Below, piece by piece: positions 50,132 through 60,084 of a DNA stretch of 64,000 bases (within the stretch, counting starts at the first letter, position 1; every line of letters starts with the position of its first letter). Position numbers and translations under genes: made by a program. Below the pieces are notes generated by a model, which did no database searches, was not told the origin of the DNA, and saw nothing but the letters and a program-made list of their open reading frames with translations. The stretch comes from Leptospira fainei serovar Hurstbridge str. BUT 6. GTDB lineage: Bacteria > Spirochaetota > Leptospiria > Leptospirales > Leptospiraceae. The DNA is taken from NCBI RefSeq assembly GCF_000306235.2, contig NZ_AKWZ02000010.1:372001-436000 (forward strand), read 5' to 3'.

Positions 50132-51472
50132 TTAAATGCCTTTGCTCTTTAGAGTTTCCCGAAGCTCTTCAAAACCCGATTTACCTAGAAGAGCAAACAT
50201 ATTTCGTTTGTAAGCTTCGACTCCAGGTTGATCAAAAGGATTTACATTCAACAAAGTTCCGGAAATTCCGCAGGCTAATTCGAAGAAATACATTAGACTT
50301 CCTAGATTCTCCGGGCTTGTATCCGGAAAACATAATTCGATACAAGGAACGTTTCCCTCGGAGTGAGCGGTTAAAGTTCCTAGTATCGCTTTGCGGTTAA
50401 CTTCGGACATCGGCTTCATCGCAAGAAAATTAAGGCCATCCAAGTCATCCTTGTCCGCAGGTACGATTACGTCTTCTTTAACGGTTAATGGATGTAAGAA
50501 AGTTTCAAAAAGTCTACGCTCGCCTTCCTGCAAATATTGACCCATCGAATGTAAATCGGTAGTAAGATTTACTCCTGCGGGAAAAATTCCTTTCCCTTCT
50601 TTTCCTTCACTCTCTCCGTATAGCTGTTTCCACCATTCGGTGAAAGTTCTCAATGAAGGAGTAAAACTGGACAGAACTTCGGTGCTTCTCCCGGATCGAT
50701 AGAGACAATTTCTTAACACTGCATATCTGCAGGAAAGATTTTCTTCGGGATTGGTTCGTGCAAGTAACTGATTCGAGGCTTCCTGAAATCCATTCACAAA
50801 AGCAAGAATATCTATTCCCGCGACTGCAATCGGAAACAATCCCACCGGAGTTAAAACCGAGTATCTGCCACCTATATCGTCAGGAATGACAAAGGTAGTA
50901 AATCCCAAGGTATCCGACATTTTTCGTAAGGCGCCTTTTGAAGAATCGGTCGTTGCAATAATTCTTTCTTTTGCCTTATCCCCGTATTTTTTTTTTGCCA
51001 AGTCCCATAAAAGCCGGAAAGCTAGTGCAGGCTCCGTAGTGGTTCCGGACTTAGAAATCACGTTGATCGAGAACTCTCTCGTTTCAAGATATTTTAAGAG
51101 TTCGGCATGATACCGTCCGTCTAGATGATGACCTGCGTAAACAATTTCAGGAGAACCTATCTTTGATTTCGGAAAATAGGGTTCGGATGCGTCGATAACC
51201 GCCCGCGCTCCGAGATATGAACCGCCTATTCCCACTAAAACAACGGTATCCGATTGTCTTCGAATCCGGTCCGCTTCGGAAGAAATTATCTCGATCGATT
51301 CCGATCGAATCGTTTGAGGCAGATTTACCCAGCCTAAAAATTCTTTCCCTTTTCCTTTTCCTGAGATTAAATTTTCTAAAGCGATGCCGGACTCTCGCAG
51401 CAGGGCGTCCCTTTGGCTTGCCTCTATGAATTCGGAGGCAAACCGATCTTTTAATTCGAGTGCAAAGGTCAT
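50132..51472 (-). CDS. pgi: Glucose-6-phosphate isomerase
   Basis: 446 residues, the shorter bacterial Pgi length. Signatures: VVLVGIGGSYLGARAVIDA, INVISKSGTTTEPALAFRLLW (phosphosugar-binding SIS region), IPDDIGGRYSVLTPVGLFPIAV (Pgi motif 1) and GISGTLLNVNPFDQPGVEAYKRNMFALLGK (Pgi motif 2). It interconverts glucose-6-P and fructose-6-P in the cytosol. GGGAGGATAT gives a strong ribosome-binding site. It is divergent from galK; together with manA in this window it links hexose phosphate pools to surface-sugar synthesis. Confidence 0.95.
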   Translation of the reverse strand: MTFALELKDRFASEFIEASQRDALLRESGIALENLISGKGKGKEFLGWVNLPQTIRSESIEIISSEADRIRRQSDTVVLVGIGGSYLGARAVIDASEPYFPKSKIGSPEIVYAGHHLDGRYHAELLKYLETREFSINVISKSGTTTEPALAFRLLWDLAKKKYGDKAKERIIATTDSSKGALRKMSDTLGFTTFVIPDDIGGRYSVLTPVGLFPIAVAGIDILAFVNGFQEASNQLLARTNPEENLSCRYAVLRNCLYRSGRSTEVLSSFTPSLRTFTEWWKQLYGESEGKEGKGIFPAGVNLTTDLHSMGQYLQEGERRLFETFLHPLTVKEDVIVPADKDDLDGLNFLAMKPMSEVNRKAILGTLTAHSEGNVPCIELCFPDTSPENLGSLMYFFELACGISGTLLNVNPFDQPGVEAYKRNMFALLGKSGFEELRETLKSKGI

Positions 51473-51620
51473 ATATCCTCCCGACTCACGCAGAATACGG
51501 ACCCGGCGCCGAATAGCAAGGAAAAGATAAACCTCTACTGTTACGGGATCATGTCTCGACGAATAAAACCGACTTGCATTTTGCGAACCGAAAAGGATTT
51601 TATTCTTCCGATTCCCCGGT

Positions 51621-52781
51621 ATGGCTAATTATTCCTTCGAAGCGTTAACTTCCGTCCTAAAATCTTTTCCAGCAATTTCGATAGAGAGCGAATTCCGTTT
51701 CTTTTCAGCACCGGCACGAATCAACATTATCGGAGAACATGTCGACTATGCCGGCGGAATCGTATTGCCTGCTGCCATAGATTTCCGCGTCTCCGCAGCG
51801 GTTCGAAAAAACGGCACCGACGAATACCGTTTGTATTCTCTCGATTTTCAAGCCTACAAAATCGCCAGAGAACTAGAATACGACCGCGAACATACTTGGG
51901 CAAACTACGTATTAGGAGTCGTTTCAGAAGCCAAAAAAAGAGGATTATCCGTGCCGGGTTTCGATCTCTCGTTCGGAGGAAATATTCCTCAAGGCGCCGG
52001 ATTATCCTCCTCTGCGGCGGTGGAAGTCGTGGTCGGCTATGCCCTCTCCGAACTTTTCGGGTGGGGACTTTCTCTTAAAGAAATCGCCTTATTAGGTCAA
52101 GCGGCGGAGAATAAATTCGTCGGAGTGAACTGCGGCATTATGGATCAACTGATCATCTCGGTCGCAAAGAAAGAGACCTGTATTTCGCTTAACACGCAAA
52201 CTCTCGATTATGAATTTTATCCGTTGGAACTACGGAATTTTGAATTCTATTTAATCGATTCCAAAAAAAAACATAGTTTAAAGGAAAGCGGATATAATGA
52301 ACGCAGAACGGAAGTCGAATCTGCGACGGAAAAAATCAAACGCCTACACCCGGAATTACCCAACCTTTATGAAGCGGAAGAAAAATGGCTGGAAACTGCA
52401 GGATTGAATTTTTTAGAAAAGAAGAGAGCTCTCCACGTAATCGGCGAGAAAAAAAGAACAAATGACGTTATTCGAAATTTAGTTTCCGGAAACATCCCGA
52501 AAATCGGGTCCGAACTATTTGCCTGCAATGATTCGCTTTCCAGATTGTTTCAAGTTACTTCCCCCGAAACGGACTTTATCGTGGATTGGCTTAAATCCCA
52601 AAAAGTGATAGGCGCAAGAATGATCGGAGGTGGATTCGGAGGATGCGTACTTGTCCTGGATTTTAGCGGAAGATCCGATTCTCTTTTTTCCCAATTAAAC
52701 CCCGAGTACCATCTAAAATTCGGCCATCAGGCAGAAATTTATCATTTCCAAATTTCGGATGGAGTGCGTGAAGATCGTTGA
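51621..52781 (+). CDS. galK: Galactokinase
   Basis: 386 residues of the GHMP kinase family. All three motifs are clear: the galactokinase signature RINIIGEHVDYAGGIVLPAAID near residue 33, the ATP-binding GNIPQGAGLSSSAAVEVVVGYAL near 120, and the C-terminal MIGGGFGGCVLVLDF. NCGIMDQLIISVAKK supplies the catalytic Asp region. It makes galactose-1-phosphate. No galT or galE lies nearby, so the role may be in cell-surface sugar salvage. It starts 148 bases from the divergent pgi gene. Confidence 0.92.
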   Translation: MANYSFEALTSVLKSFPAISIESEFRFFSAPARINIIGEHVDYAGGIVLPAAIDFRVSAAVRKNGTDEYRLYSLDFQAYKIARELEYDREHTWANYVLGVVSEAKKRGLSVPGFDLSFGGNIPQGAGLSSSAAVEVVVGYALSELFGWGLSLKEIALLGQAAENKFVGVNCGIMDQLIISVAKKETCISLNTQTLDYEFYPLELRNFEFYLIDSKKKHSLKESGYNERRTEVESATEKIKRLHPELPNLYEAEEKWLETAGLNFLEKKRALHVIGEKKRTNDVIRNLVSGNIPKIGSELFACNDSLSRLFQVTSPETDFIVDWLKSQKVIGARMIGGGFGGCVLVLDFSGRSDSLFSQLNPEYHLKFGHQAEIYHFQISDGVREDR

Positions 52782-52892
52782 TCCGAAAGAAAAAACGGTC
52801 GAAAAATCCCCGGACAAACCACAGACTGTTCGATAGACTGCTGATTCTACTCCCGTAAGGGCTACTTTAGAATCCGGAAGCATTTGGAAACT

Positions 52893-53312
52893 ATGGCGGA
52901 AACCCCACTTAATTTAGATAGTCAGGAATTCGATCACGACGCCCCTGAATTGGGAGTATTTTTGGATCCGAGTAATAATCCGCCTGGCTTTCCCAAAGAG
53001 GCGGTCGTCATAAAGATAACCGGGGAAATAAACCTATATTCCGCCCAGATTATGAAGGAAAAATTCTTTCATCTACTCGATCGAGGATTTCTATACCTAT
53101 TAGTAAATATGGAGAACGTAAAATACATAGACTCTTCCGGTCTAGGCGTATTTATGGCTACTCATTCGAGACTCGTGAAATCGGGAAAGGGAGGCATCGC
53201 GGTTTTTGCGCCTTCTTCGCAAGTGAATAAAATTCTGGAACTAACTAAACTCAAAAGCTTAATCCGAGTCGGTTCTACCTCTGCCGAAGCTTGGAAACTA
53301 CTCTCTCCATAA
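52893..53312 (+). CDS. STAS-domain protein, anti-sigma antagonist type
   Basis: 139 residues from the ATG at 52893; a TTG three codons earlier is possible. An acidic 30-residue leader precedes a STAS domain: VVIKITGEINLYSAQIMKEKFFHLLDRGFLYLLVNMENVKYIDSSGLGVFMATHSRLVKSGKGGIAVF. The Ser in DSSGLG is the phospho-site. It is the second STAS protein in the window and a possible substrate of the SpoIIE phosphatases at 20113-23651. The next gene starts 10 bases later. Confidence 0.88.
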   Translation: MAETPLNLDSQEFDHDAPELGVFLDPSNNPPGFPKEAVVIKITGEINLYSAQIMKEKFFHLLDRGFLYLLVNMENVKYIDSSGLGVFMATHSRLVKSGKGGIAVFAPSSQVNKILELTKLKSLIRVGSTSAEAWKLLSP

Positions 53313-53322
53313 TCCACAACGG

Positions 53323-53934
53323 ATGATCGCTCCCAAAGAATTTCAGAAACATATAGATACGCTTCTCCATTGCAGACTTTGCCCCAAAATGGAAGGTAAC
53401 CCGGTCCATGGATGTGTTCCTCGATCGAAAATTCTCAGTCTTGGACAAGCTCCGGGAATTCACGAAGAACGATTCGGAAGACCGTTTGCATACACGGCGG
53501 GAAAGACATTATTTAAATGGTTCGCCTCGATAGGTGTGGAAGAAGAACTCTATCGGTCCAAAGTAACGATGTCCGCAGTCTGCCGATGTTTTCCCGGAAA
53601 AGCAAAAAGCGGAGACCGTAAACCGGACGCATCGGAAATCGAAAATTGTTCGAGGTATCTGGAATTCGAAGTTCGTTTTAACCGGCCCGAGTTAATCATT
53701 CCGATCGGTAAATTGGCGATCGATCAAATGTTGGAAGATAAAAAATATAAATTGGACGGCGTGATCGGAAAGAAATTTCGCAGAAATTTTCATGGAGTGG
53801 AGTTGGATTGGATTCCCCTGCCTCACCCCTCCGGATTAAACGTTTGGAATCACACCGTGGAGGGAAAGATCCTGATCGGTAAAGCTCTAGATTTGATTCG
53901 TACGCATCCAATCGTAAAGAAAGAACTACTATAA
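53323..53934 (+). CDS. Uracil-DNA glycosylase superfamily protein, Fe-S type
   Basis: 203 residues. Motif A is LGQAPGIHEERFGRPFAYTAGKTLFKWF, and motif B is PLPHPSGLNVW. Four cysteines in family 4/5-like positions (CRLCP, HGC, then CRCFPGK and IENC) suggest a 4Fe-4S cluster. The enzyme removes uracil from DNA, starting base-excision repair. The Gln in GQAPG replaces the more common Glu of GEAPG, so substrate scope may differ. It is co-directional with the STAS gene, ten bases downstream. Confidence 0.82.
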   Translation: MIAPKEFQKHIDTLLHCRLCPKMEGNPVHGCVPRSKILSLGQAPGIHEERFGRPFAYTAGKTLFKWFASIGVEEELYRSKVTMSAVCRCFPGKAKSGDRKPDASEIENCSRYLEFEVRFNRPELIIPIGKLAIDQMLEDKKYKLDGVIGKKFRRNFHGVELDWIPLPHPSGLNVWNHTVEGKILIGKALDLIRTHPIVKKELL

Positions 53935-53946
53935 AAATCGCATGCC

Positions 53947-54282
53947 TTAATCCTTCCAACTCCACCATTTCATTTTCTCGGGGTCGGGCAATTCTGTAGC
54001 AGAAACATAAACGGCACATCGGAATACATAGAGCATGCATCGGTCCACTCGCGTACCTTGCAATTTACAAAGTTCTTCATAGAGAATTTCCGGATCCTTA
54101 AAGGACAGCTCCTGCTTGCTTCTTATTCCGAGATTCCACAAATCCTCCGCCACTGCCTTGCCTACGCCCGGTAAAGTGCGAAACTCTTTGAGTATGAAAT
54201 TTTTTTCCGAATCCACAAACCGCAAAGTAGCCGATCTTAAGCCAAAAATCAAGTCTTTGCAAAAATTGAGATGAAGAAACAT
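53947..54282 (-). CDS. Cdd1-like helix-hairpin-helix protein
   Basis: 111 residues. The helix-hairpin-helix core is FRTLPGVGKAVAEDLWNLGIRSKQELSFKDPEILYEELCKLQGTRVDRCMLYVFRCAVYVSA, the pattern of the small 'pathogenicity locus' Cdd1 family, named from context in other bacteria and not proven in virulence. The HhH fold suggests nucleic-acid binding. The N-terminal 30 residues before the core are unlike the family and the true start may be internal. It is convergent with the uracil-DNA glycosylase gene. Confidence 0.8.
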   Translation of the reverse strand: MFLHLNFCKDLIFGLRSATLRFVDSEKNFILKEFRTLPGVGKAVAEDLWNLGIRSKQELSFKDPEILYEELCKLQGTRVDRCMLYVFRCAVYVSATELPDPEKMKWWSWKD

Positions 54283-54366
54283 TCACCCGACATAAGATTC
54301 CAAGTAAAATGATTTTATTGACTTCTCTCAACAGACTTGCATAAGCGAAGCGATAAAGGATTCTGG

Positions 54367-56382
54367 ATGAATAAGAATAATAGTCGGATCTTGATTTCAA
54401 AATCCATATACGACTTACGAGTTAGAAACCCAATGGATGTTCGAGTATCTTTAATTGCAGTCTCAACCTTGATCGCTTTCGAATTTTTTTCCTGTGCGAG
54501 TGCGCCTCCCGTTCGCCCGAAAGAGGGAATCAGGGGAAATTTAAATTTTGTTCGGGATATTGCACTCTACAAATTACGAGAACGAATGAAATCCGAAGGA
54601 ATTGTAGGTTCGGGGATTACTATCGTTGACGGAGAACGAACCGTAATCAGCGCCGGATTGGGAAAAGCATCCGCCGAAAACGAAGTCACCGAAAATACGA
54701 TTTTTAAAGTGGGCTCCCTGTCCAAAATATTTACCGGAATCGCGATTTTGCAACTAGCGGAGAACGGAAAAGTAGTATTGGATGATCCCGCAGAAAAATA
54801 TATTCCGGAGCTCAAAGGGTTATCTTCAAGGTTTCCCGACGCAAAACCGTTTACGATTCGACAACTTTTAACGCACCATTCCGGTTTACCTTCGGATATT
54901 TTTGACGACTGGAAGCTGTCCGACCATTCTTACGAAAGATATCCATACAATGAACTCCCGCCTTTATTGCAAGGAATTCACTTAACGAGGAAGCCGGATA
55001 CTGCTTTTGCATATAGTAATTTAGGCTTTTCTATATTAGGAATTATTGTAGAGAGAGCGAGCGGATATCGATTCGAGGATTATATGAAGGTATACATATT
55101 CGGACCCGCCGGTATGAAAAATACCAGCTTTTACGACGATCTTCCCGAAAACAGAAAGGCCAGCGGTTATGTCGGCAGATTTTGGAAGTCGGAAATGAAA
55201 GTACCCAAAATTCGGGACATTGCCGCCGGTTCTCTTTCCACAACGCCGGAGGATATGGGATCATTTATAAAAGCGTTATTTACTAGAACAAGATATGGAA
55301 ACAGACTTCTGACTAATAGAAGTTTTAACGAATTCCATGCAAAGCAAAACAAAGGAATAGAAAGGGATTTGGACTTCGAGATAGGATTACCTCTATGGAG
55401 ATTCCGAGACGATAAAAATAACCTAGTTTTTGCCGGCCATGGCGGAGATTTACCCCCTTTTGCCTCCTATTTTCTATTGGATCCGGAAAGGGAAACCGGA
55501 ATCTTTATAGTCTCCAATACTTTAACGTCAGGATCCGCAGGATTAGAGGATCTTGCGATCGATTTGTTATCTCTTGCATCCGAGGCCAAATCCGGAAAGG
55601 CGATAACATTACCGGGAAAAACCAGGTTAGAAAAAAATCCGAATAAAGAGGAACTTCTATCTTGGAAAAAATGGGAAGGTTACTATGCCTCTCCACTCGG
55701 GCTGCACAAACTTGAAATAGGAAATAAAAATCCGAGTTTAAATCTGTTCTCTTTCAATATTTCACTTCATCCTCTTCAGGACGGAGATTTCGTTCCGAAA
55801 CTGCCGACGTTATTCGGCCTCTTCGAGCTAGCCGGCGATAATCTCGAACAGTTTAGAATCTCGTTTCATGAATTTTCAGGTCAACCTGCCCTGGCATTCT
55901 CTACGATTCGAATTCCAAGAGGAGGAGTTTTGGGAATTGCCGAAAAGGTGGAGCCCTACCCTCTCCCGCCGGAGTGGGAAGATCGATTGCATTTGTACAG
56001 GCCGGAATGTATGGATCAAGGTGATATATTAGACAAAGTGCAATTTGAATACGATAGCTCTTCCGGTTTCATCTTAATGCATCTGTTTCTGAAATTGCCT
56101 TGGGCAAATACGGAGGAAGTATTTCCGGTCAAACCGGTGGATAAAAACTCCGTAATTATTTTGGGCCACGGTAGAAATCTAGGAGATAACTTGACGTTCA
56201 GCAGCGATGAAAAAGGAGAAATCTTATCCTACTCCGGTCATAGAATGCGGCGAGTGAGAATCGTTAGCTCGGATTCCCATAGCAAAATCACGCGAAATAA
56301 AACGATAGGCTGTCCGGTTAACGTACCGTTATCCAATCTTCTCAAGAATTTGAATTCTTTAAGGCAAAGGCAGCAGGAGTAA
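54367..56382 (+). CDS. Beta-lactamase-family serine hydrolase lipoprotein
   Basis: Class C/penicillin-binding-type serine hydrolase. The catalytic Ser-x-x-Lys is in FKVGSLSKIFTG, the Tyr-x-Asn motif in FAYSNLGFSILG and the HxG motif in FAGHGGDLPPFASYF. The start at 54367 has AAAGGA seven bases upstream. The alternative ATG at 54433 gives a cleaner lipoprotein signal (MDVRVSLIAVSTLIAFEFFSCAS). A 270-residue C-terminal region with beta-like composition extends beyond the hydrolase fold. Relatives are esterases, D-peptidases or cell-wall hydrolases; beta-lactam resistance should not be assumed. It is convergent with the radical SAM gene. Confidence 0.82.
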   Translation: MNKNNSRILISKSIYDLRVRNPMDVRVSLIAVSTLIAFEFFSCASAPPVRPKEGIRGNLNFVRDIALYKLRERMKSEGIVGSGITIVDGERTVISAGLGKASAENEVTENTIFKVGSLSKIFTGIAILQLAENGKVVLDDPAEKYIPELKGLSSRFPDAKPFTIRQLLTHHSGLPSDIFDDWKLSDHSYERYPYNELPPLLQGIHLTRKPDTAFAYSNLGFSILGIIVERASGYRFEDYMKVYIFGPAGMKNTSFYDDLPENRKASGYVGRFWKSEMKVPKIRDIAAGSLSTTPEDMGSFIKALFTRTRYGNRLLTNRSFNEFHAKQNKGIERDLDFEIGLPLWRFRDDKNNLVFAGHGGDLPPFASYFLLDPERETGIFIVSNTLTSGSAGLEDLAIDLLSLASEAKSGKAITLPGKTRLEKNPNKEELLSWKKWEGYYASPLGLHKLEIGNKNPSLNLFSFNISLHPLQDGDFVPKLPTLFGLFELAGDNLEQFRISFHEFSGQPALAFSTIRIPRGGVLGIAEKVEPYPLPPEWEDRLHLYRPECMDQGDILDKVQFEYDSSSGFILMHLFLKLPWANTEEVFPVKPVDKNSVIILGHGRNLGDNLTFSSDEKGEILSYSGHRMRRVRIVSSDSHSKITRNKTIGCPVNVPLSNLLKNLNSLRQRQQE

Positions 56383-56384
56383 CC

Positions 56385-58298
56385 TTACTTCTCGGAGTAT
56401 CCCAGGACTTCCCAGCACCACCTTCTTTCGAATTCACGATTTGAAAACGAAACAGCTTCCGGATCCGCCGCTTTTACTAGTGCGGTCCAGGCATCGGCGT
56501 GAAAATCCTCTTCGACGATTCTGGCGGCCGGGAATTTTCCCCCCAGTTCTTCCGCTTTCCGAACCGCTTCTTCCCAACTCATTTCCTGAAAAACCGGTAT
56601 ATATTCCCGGGATTCGTTAACCCATTGCTTCGGGAAATCGGATCCCTTGGACAACACGAGAACGATACGATGAAGCATATTCTCCCCTCTATGTGCCAAC
56701 GATCTTGACAAATAAGATGCAGGAATACTCGAAAACTCCATCATGATTTCGTTAATTAGTTTTAGGGAAAACGGCTGCTCTGGATAAAGGATCAGGTCGG
56801 TTACGGTAAACGGATCGGTTCGTAACCTTTGTTTCAGTTTCGAGAAAAACTCGGTTTTTCCCGCTTCTAAATTCTTCGATTTCCACCAAATAGCGATATG
56901 TCTCGTACCGGGTTTCGATAAATCCGAGATACCGTTATCGTTCTTTTTCTCGGGAGAAAAACAGAATACATCCTCGACTATCGGATCAAAATCCACCAAA
57001 AAAGGTCTTGGAGTTTCATCCAGCCGACGATCCAAGCGGTCTTCGGAAGTAAATAAGGTCGAACTCAGATCCTCCGCTGAAAAATTCGGAGTACGAATGA
57101 CTCGATAGGGAGGTTTGGGTAAATAAATCAGACCTTCCCGTTCCGCATCCTTTCGCATAACGGTGCCTGGTAAGACGGATAGGGGAAAAACCTGTACCCA
57201 TTCTCCCAGCCCATGTTCGTAAAAAAATTCGATTCCGTTCAATACATCCGCAGGAGAGTCACCCGGAAGACCGATGATTAAATCCAGAAGGAGTTCGATC
57301 CCTCTATCGGCCAACATTCTCGCGGCCTCGGCGACCTTTTCCGGTGATCCATAACGCTTCACTCTCTTTAAGGTTTCCTTATTAATCGATTGCATCCCTA
57401 ATTCGATTCTGTTAAAACCGGCCAAAGCAAGCTTATCCGCAATTTTCTCGGTGATGCCTTCCGATCTTAATTCGCCGAACATAGTCATCTGTCTGTCGGA
57501 ATTGACGTCGATAATCGCATCCAAGAAATCCTCGAATCCGGGCCTATGATTAAATGTCGGATCCAAAAAAGCCAGTTCCTTGGCGCCCTTATCTTTTAGA
57601 TTCTTCAAAAGCATTACAGTTTCAGAAATATCTAAAGTTCTCAGTACATTACTACTTTTAGGGTAGAAACAATAAGTACATTGCGATCTGCATCCTCTTA
57701 CCGTTTCAAGATAGGTCGACCTGGCAGGATCTACCTGTACGAATCCTTCTATATAAGGAGAAGGATAACTGGTAAGAGGAAACGAGGCGTTCTCTTCCGG
57801 AGAAAATTCTCCCATTCTTCCGTCTTCCCTTCGTACGGCGATATTCGGCAAAAATCTCGGGTCCTCTTTTTTCAAAAGAGTTTCTAAAAGATAAGAAAAA
57901 GTATGTTCGGCTTCGCCGGATACGGCGATATCATAACCGGTTTCGGAAAGTATAAACGGATTGTCCGAATTCACTTCAGGACCGCCGATTAGGATTTTCG
58001 TATTGGGGGACCGAGCTTTCACTTCCCGAGCAAGATGAAGACTTCTTTCCGAATTCCAAAGATAGAGGGAAAAACCTACAAACTCCGGTTCGTCTTTTGC
58101 AATGCGATCCGCCAATCGACTGTCGCCTTCCTGGTCGGTGATCAATGGGTCTAGAACTTCCACATCCAAACCCTTTTTTTCCAAACCGTTCACTCTCGCG
58201 GACACCGCCAAGTAACCCGCCGCCAAAGGCACGTTTCCTGTCGCAGCAAAAGCGGTCGGAGGAGGAACCGGGAGCTGTACGAGTTTGAGCTTAGACAT
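56385..58298 (-). CDS. B12-binding-domain radical SAM protein
   Basis: 637 residues. The N-terminal domain (LVQLPVPPPTAFAATGNVPLAAGYLAVSA ... ILIGGPEVNSDNPFILSETGYDIAVSGEAE) matches the cobalamin-binding domain found with radical SAM proteins. The radical SAM core has the cluster motif ETVRGCRSQCTYCFYPKSS (CxxxCxxC) and ELGMQSINKETLKRVKRYGSPE. The B12 DxHxxG signature is not obvious, so cobalamin use is uncertain. Relatives act on lipids, tetrapyrroles or hopanoids. The C-terminal 200 residues are of DUF4080 type by position, an assumption. No substrate genes are nearby. Confidence 0.82.
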   Translation of the reverse strand: MSKLKLVQLPVPPPTAFAATGNVPLAAGYLAVSARVNGLEKKGLDVEVLDPLITDQEGDSRLADRIAKDEPEFVGFSLYLWNSERSLHLAREVKARSPNTKILIGGPEVNSDNPFILSETGYDIAVSGEAEHTFSYLLETLLKKEDPRFLPNIAVRREDGRMGEFSPEENASFPLTSYPSPYIEGFVQVDPARSTYLETVRGCRSQCTYCFYPKSSNVLRTLDISETVMLLKNLKDKGAKELAFLDPTFNHRPGFEDFLDAIIDVNSDRQMTMFGELRSEGITEKIADKLALAGFNRIELGMQSINKETLKRVKRYGSPEKVAEAARMLADRGIELLLDLIIGLPGDSPADVLNGIEFFYEHGLGEWVQVFPLSVLPGTVMRKDAEREGLIYLPKPPYRVIRTPNFSAEDLSSTLFTSEDRLDRRLDETPRPFLVDFDPIVEDVFCFSPEKKNDNGISDLSKPGTRHIAIWWKSKNLEAGKTEFFSKLKQRLRTDPFTVTDLILYPEQPFSLKLINEIMMEFSSIPASYLSRSLAHRGENMLHRIVLVLSKGSDFPKQWVNESREYIPVFQEMSWEEAVRKAEELGGKFPAARIVEEDFHADAWTALVKAADPEAVSFSNREFERRWCWEVLGYSEK

Positions 58299-58399
58299 AA
58301 ATTCTAATTACAGACTTTAGACGAAGCAGACTGGCGACAATCCTGAAATCTCGTCGATCCTTTCCGCAAAAGAATTCTTTAAATTACGGATTGCGTGCC

Positions 58400-58813
58400 T
58401 TAACTGCCTGTTTCCGTTTTCGGGCCGGAGGTTTCGCTTTTTTCATGCCGTTTGCAAGATTGCAAATCCGAAAACTTAGCCGCCGACAGTTCGCATTGAA
58501 CTTGTTTCAATGTTTTGTTCTGAACGCAGGTTTTAACGATCGCTTCGTTCGTTTCCGGCTTCAATACGCTTCGAAGCATCAATGCCTGAACTTGCTTCGG
58601 CATGCTTTCATCGTCGGCGATTAATTTCACGATATGAATCTGGGCATCCATGCACTCTTCCGGATTCGGTTTCGTTCTGCAGCTTACGGCAAAAACCGCT
58701 AAGATACAAAAAAGAAAAGCGGACGTTAAACGTCCGCTTTTCTCGCTTCCGAAAAAGCAGGAAATCCGATTACTTGTCAGTGTTATCATCGACGGCAGCA
58801 GCCGCTTCAACAC
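58400..58813 (-). CDS. lep: Lep-like small lipoprotein, LipL41 partner
   Basis: The frame is open from 58813; the best start is the [12 protein letters not shown] at about 58789, inside the end of lipL41. The lipoprotein signal is [14 protein letters not shown], and the mature part is short, helical and Cys-bearing ([37 protein letters not shown]...TCVQNK...[15 protein letters not shown]). Position directly after lipL41 and size fit Lep, the chaperone reported to stabilise LipL41. That is an assignment by context and general build. A 13-bp terminator stem lies within the apparent signal-peptide coding region (58714-58742), so the exact start and expression are unclear. Confidence 0.65.
   Translation of the reverse strand: MLKRLLPSMITLTSNRISCFFGSEKSGRLTSAFLFCILAVFAVSCRTKPNPEECMDAQIHIVKLIADDESMPKQVQALMLRSVLKPETNEAIVKTCVQNKTLKQVQCELSAAKFSDLQSCKRHEKSETSGPKTETGS
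58714..58742 (-). terminator. Rho-independent terminator after lipL41
   Basis: A perfect 13-bp stem (GAAAAGCGGACGT / ACGTCCGCTTTTC on the minus strand), three-base loop, followed by CTTTTTTG. It lies 28 bases after the lipL41 stop and inside the lep reading frame. Confidence 0.75.
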
Positions 58814-59837
58814 GTTTGCGAAGTTCTCTGATATCGTTCTTGTTCACGCCTTGGAGTTTCATAGCGTCTTCGTAGTATTTGATCGCCTTATCAAAATCGC
58901 CTACGGAGAAATAATATGTTCCCAAGTTAGCCTTTGCTCCACCGGATTTTCCGCCGGCTTTCTTATCGGCTTTTTCCCAAGCTTCTTTTGCTTTCTTAAA
59001 GCTTGGAGTTTCTCCGGTGATTTCTTGGTATCCATCATCGAGGAATCCAGCAACATCCGGATCTTCGTCTTTAGTATAAACTTTAATTTTTTCCGTTTTA
59101 ACCTGTGGAGATAAACGGTCTTTAATATAAGCTGCTGCTTGGTCTAACGCTTTACCGAAAGAATCGAGAACCGAAGGACAGTTCAAGTTACCGACGCCGG
59201 CGTCGATTTTTGCAGGATCAGATACGACAGCCTTTTTAACTTCCCCAGTTTCGACTTTGATCAAAGTCGCATCTAGAGGAATTAGCATATAGCGAACGGC
59301 AGTCGGTTTCGTGATAGGTGCATTGCCGGTATCGACATTTTTACCTGAAGCCATAGAAGCGATCGCACCGCCTACTTTAAGCGCTGCCGCTCCGTAATCG
59401 ACCATCATTTCGCTACCGCACTCGGTATAAGGTTTTTGATATCCGATATACAGAATTGCTTCGGCTCCCAATTGGTTTCCGAGTTTTACGCGACTTTTAG
59501 TGATTCCGGCGAGAGTAAGAGTTGCTTCGTTTATAGAATCCGCACGCTTGCTCAAGTCGATCAGTTTATAATAAGATTCTTTATCAAAAGCTTCGAACAC
59601 TTTCGAAGGCATTTGATCGATAAAGCTGGAACCTGCTCCGAAGACGGTTTCCCAAAGACTTTTTTGGGGTTTTTCAACGGCAAGACCGACGTTCCGAATG
59701 GTGCCAAGGAATTTTTGAAGTTGGCGCCCTTCTTTTGATTTCGGGAATACGGGATACTCCACTTCTATGCGTTCTCCGCAATTAGAAAGTGAAAATACCA
59801 ACGCTCCAGCAAAAAGCAGAGAAGCGATTTTTTTCAT
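58770..59837 (-). CDS. lipL41: LipL41 haem-binding-type outer-membrane lipoprotein
   Basis: 355 residues. The lipoprotein signal is [21 protein letters not shown]. The mature sequence is LipL41 throughout: [114 protein letters not shown] and the TPR-like C-terminus [28 protein letters not shown]. It is one of the abundant leptospiral lipoproteins, reported to bind haem and to assemble into rings. The ATG lies within an A/T-rich leader; TTGACA occurs about 70 bases upstream (59912-59907) but no good minus-10 follows. Confidence 0.95.
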   Translation of the reverse strand: MKKIASLLFAGALVFSLSNCGERIEVEYPVFPKSKEGRQLQKFLGTIRNVGLAVEKPQKSLWETVFGAGSSFIDQMPSKVFEAFDKESYYKLIDLSKRADSINEATLTLAGITKSRVKLGNQLGAEAILYIGYQKPYTECGSEMMVDYGAAALKVGGAIASMASGKNVDTGNAPITKPTAVRYMLIPLDATLIKVETGEVKKAVVSDPAKIDAGVGNLNCPSVLDSFGKALDQAAAYIKDRLSPQVKTEKIKVYTKDEDPDVAGFLDDGYQEITGETPSFKKAKEAWEKADKKAGGKSGGAKANLGTYYFSVGDFDKAIKYYEDAMKLQGVNKNDIRELRKRVEAAAAVDDNTDK

Positions 59838-60084
59838 TGGGTTAATACCAATCCTTTATGGATGATTTTAGGAGTAACATCGTATTGATTCGGAGAATTC
59901 TTTTCCTGTCAATTTATTTTGTGAACGAAATAGGTTTAAAACGAGTCTGACCCGTTTTGGCGAATATTAACCACTTGCAAAACCCGGTAGAAAACAAAAC
60001 CTAATCTTGAAATTTCTCCGTGTCCGAAAACTGATCGGAAGCGGTCAAAAATATGAAGGGGCGTCTCAGTGCCCTGGGGGCAAG

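Noticed and set aside
49590..50135. Several short plus-strand frames
   Set aside because: Opposite a minus frame with a plausible membrane segment; no start signals and basic, low-information sequence.
59883..59912. TTGACA upstream of lipL41 as a full promoter
   Set aside because: The minus-35 match is perfect but no acceptable minus-10 lies at 16-18 bases.
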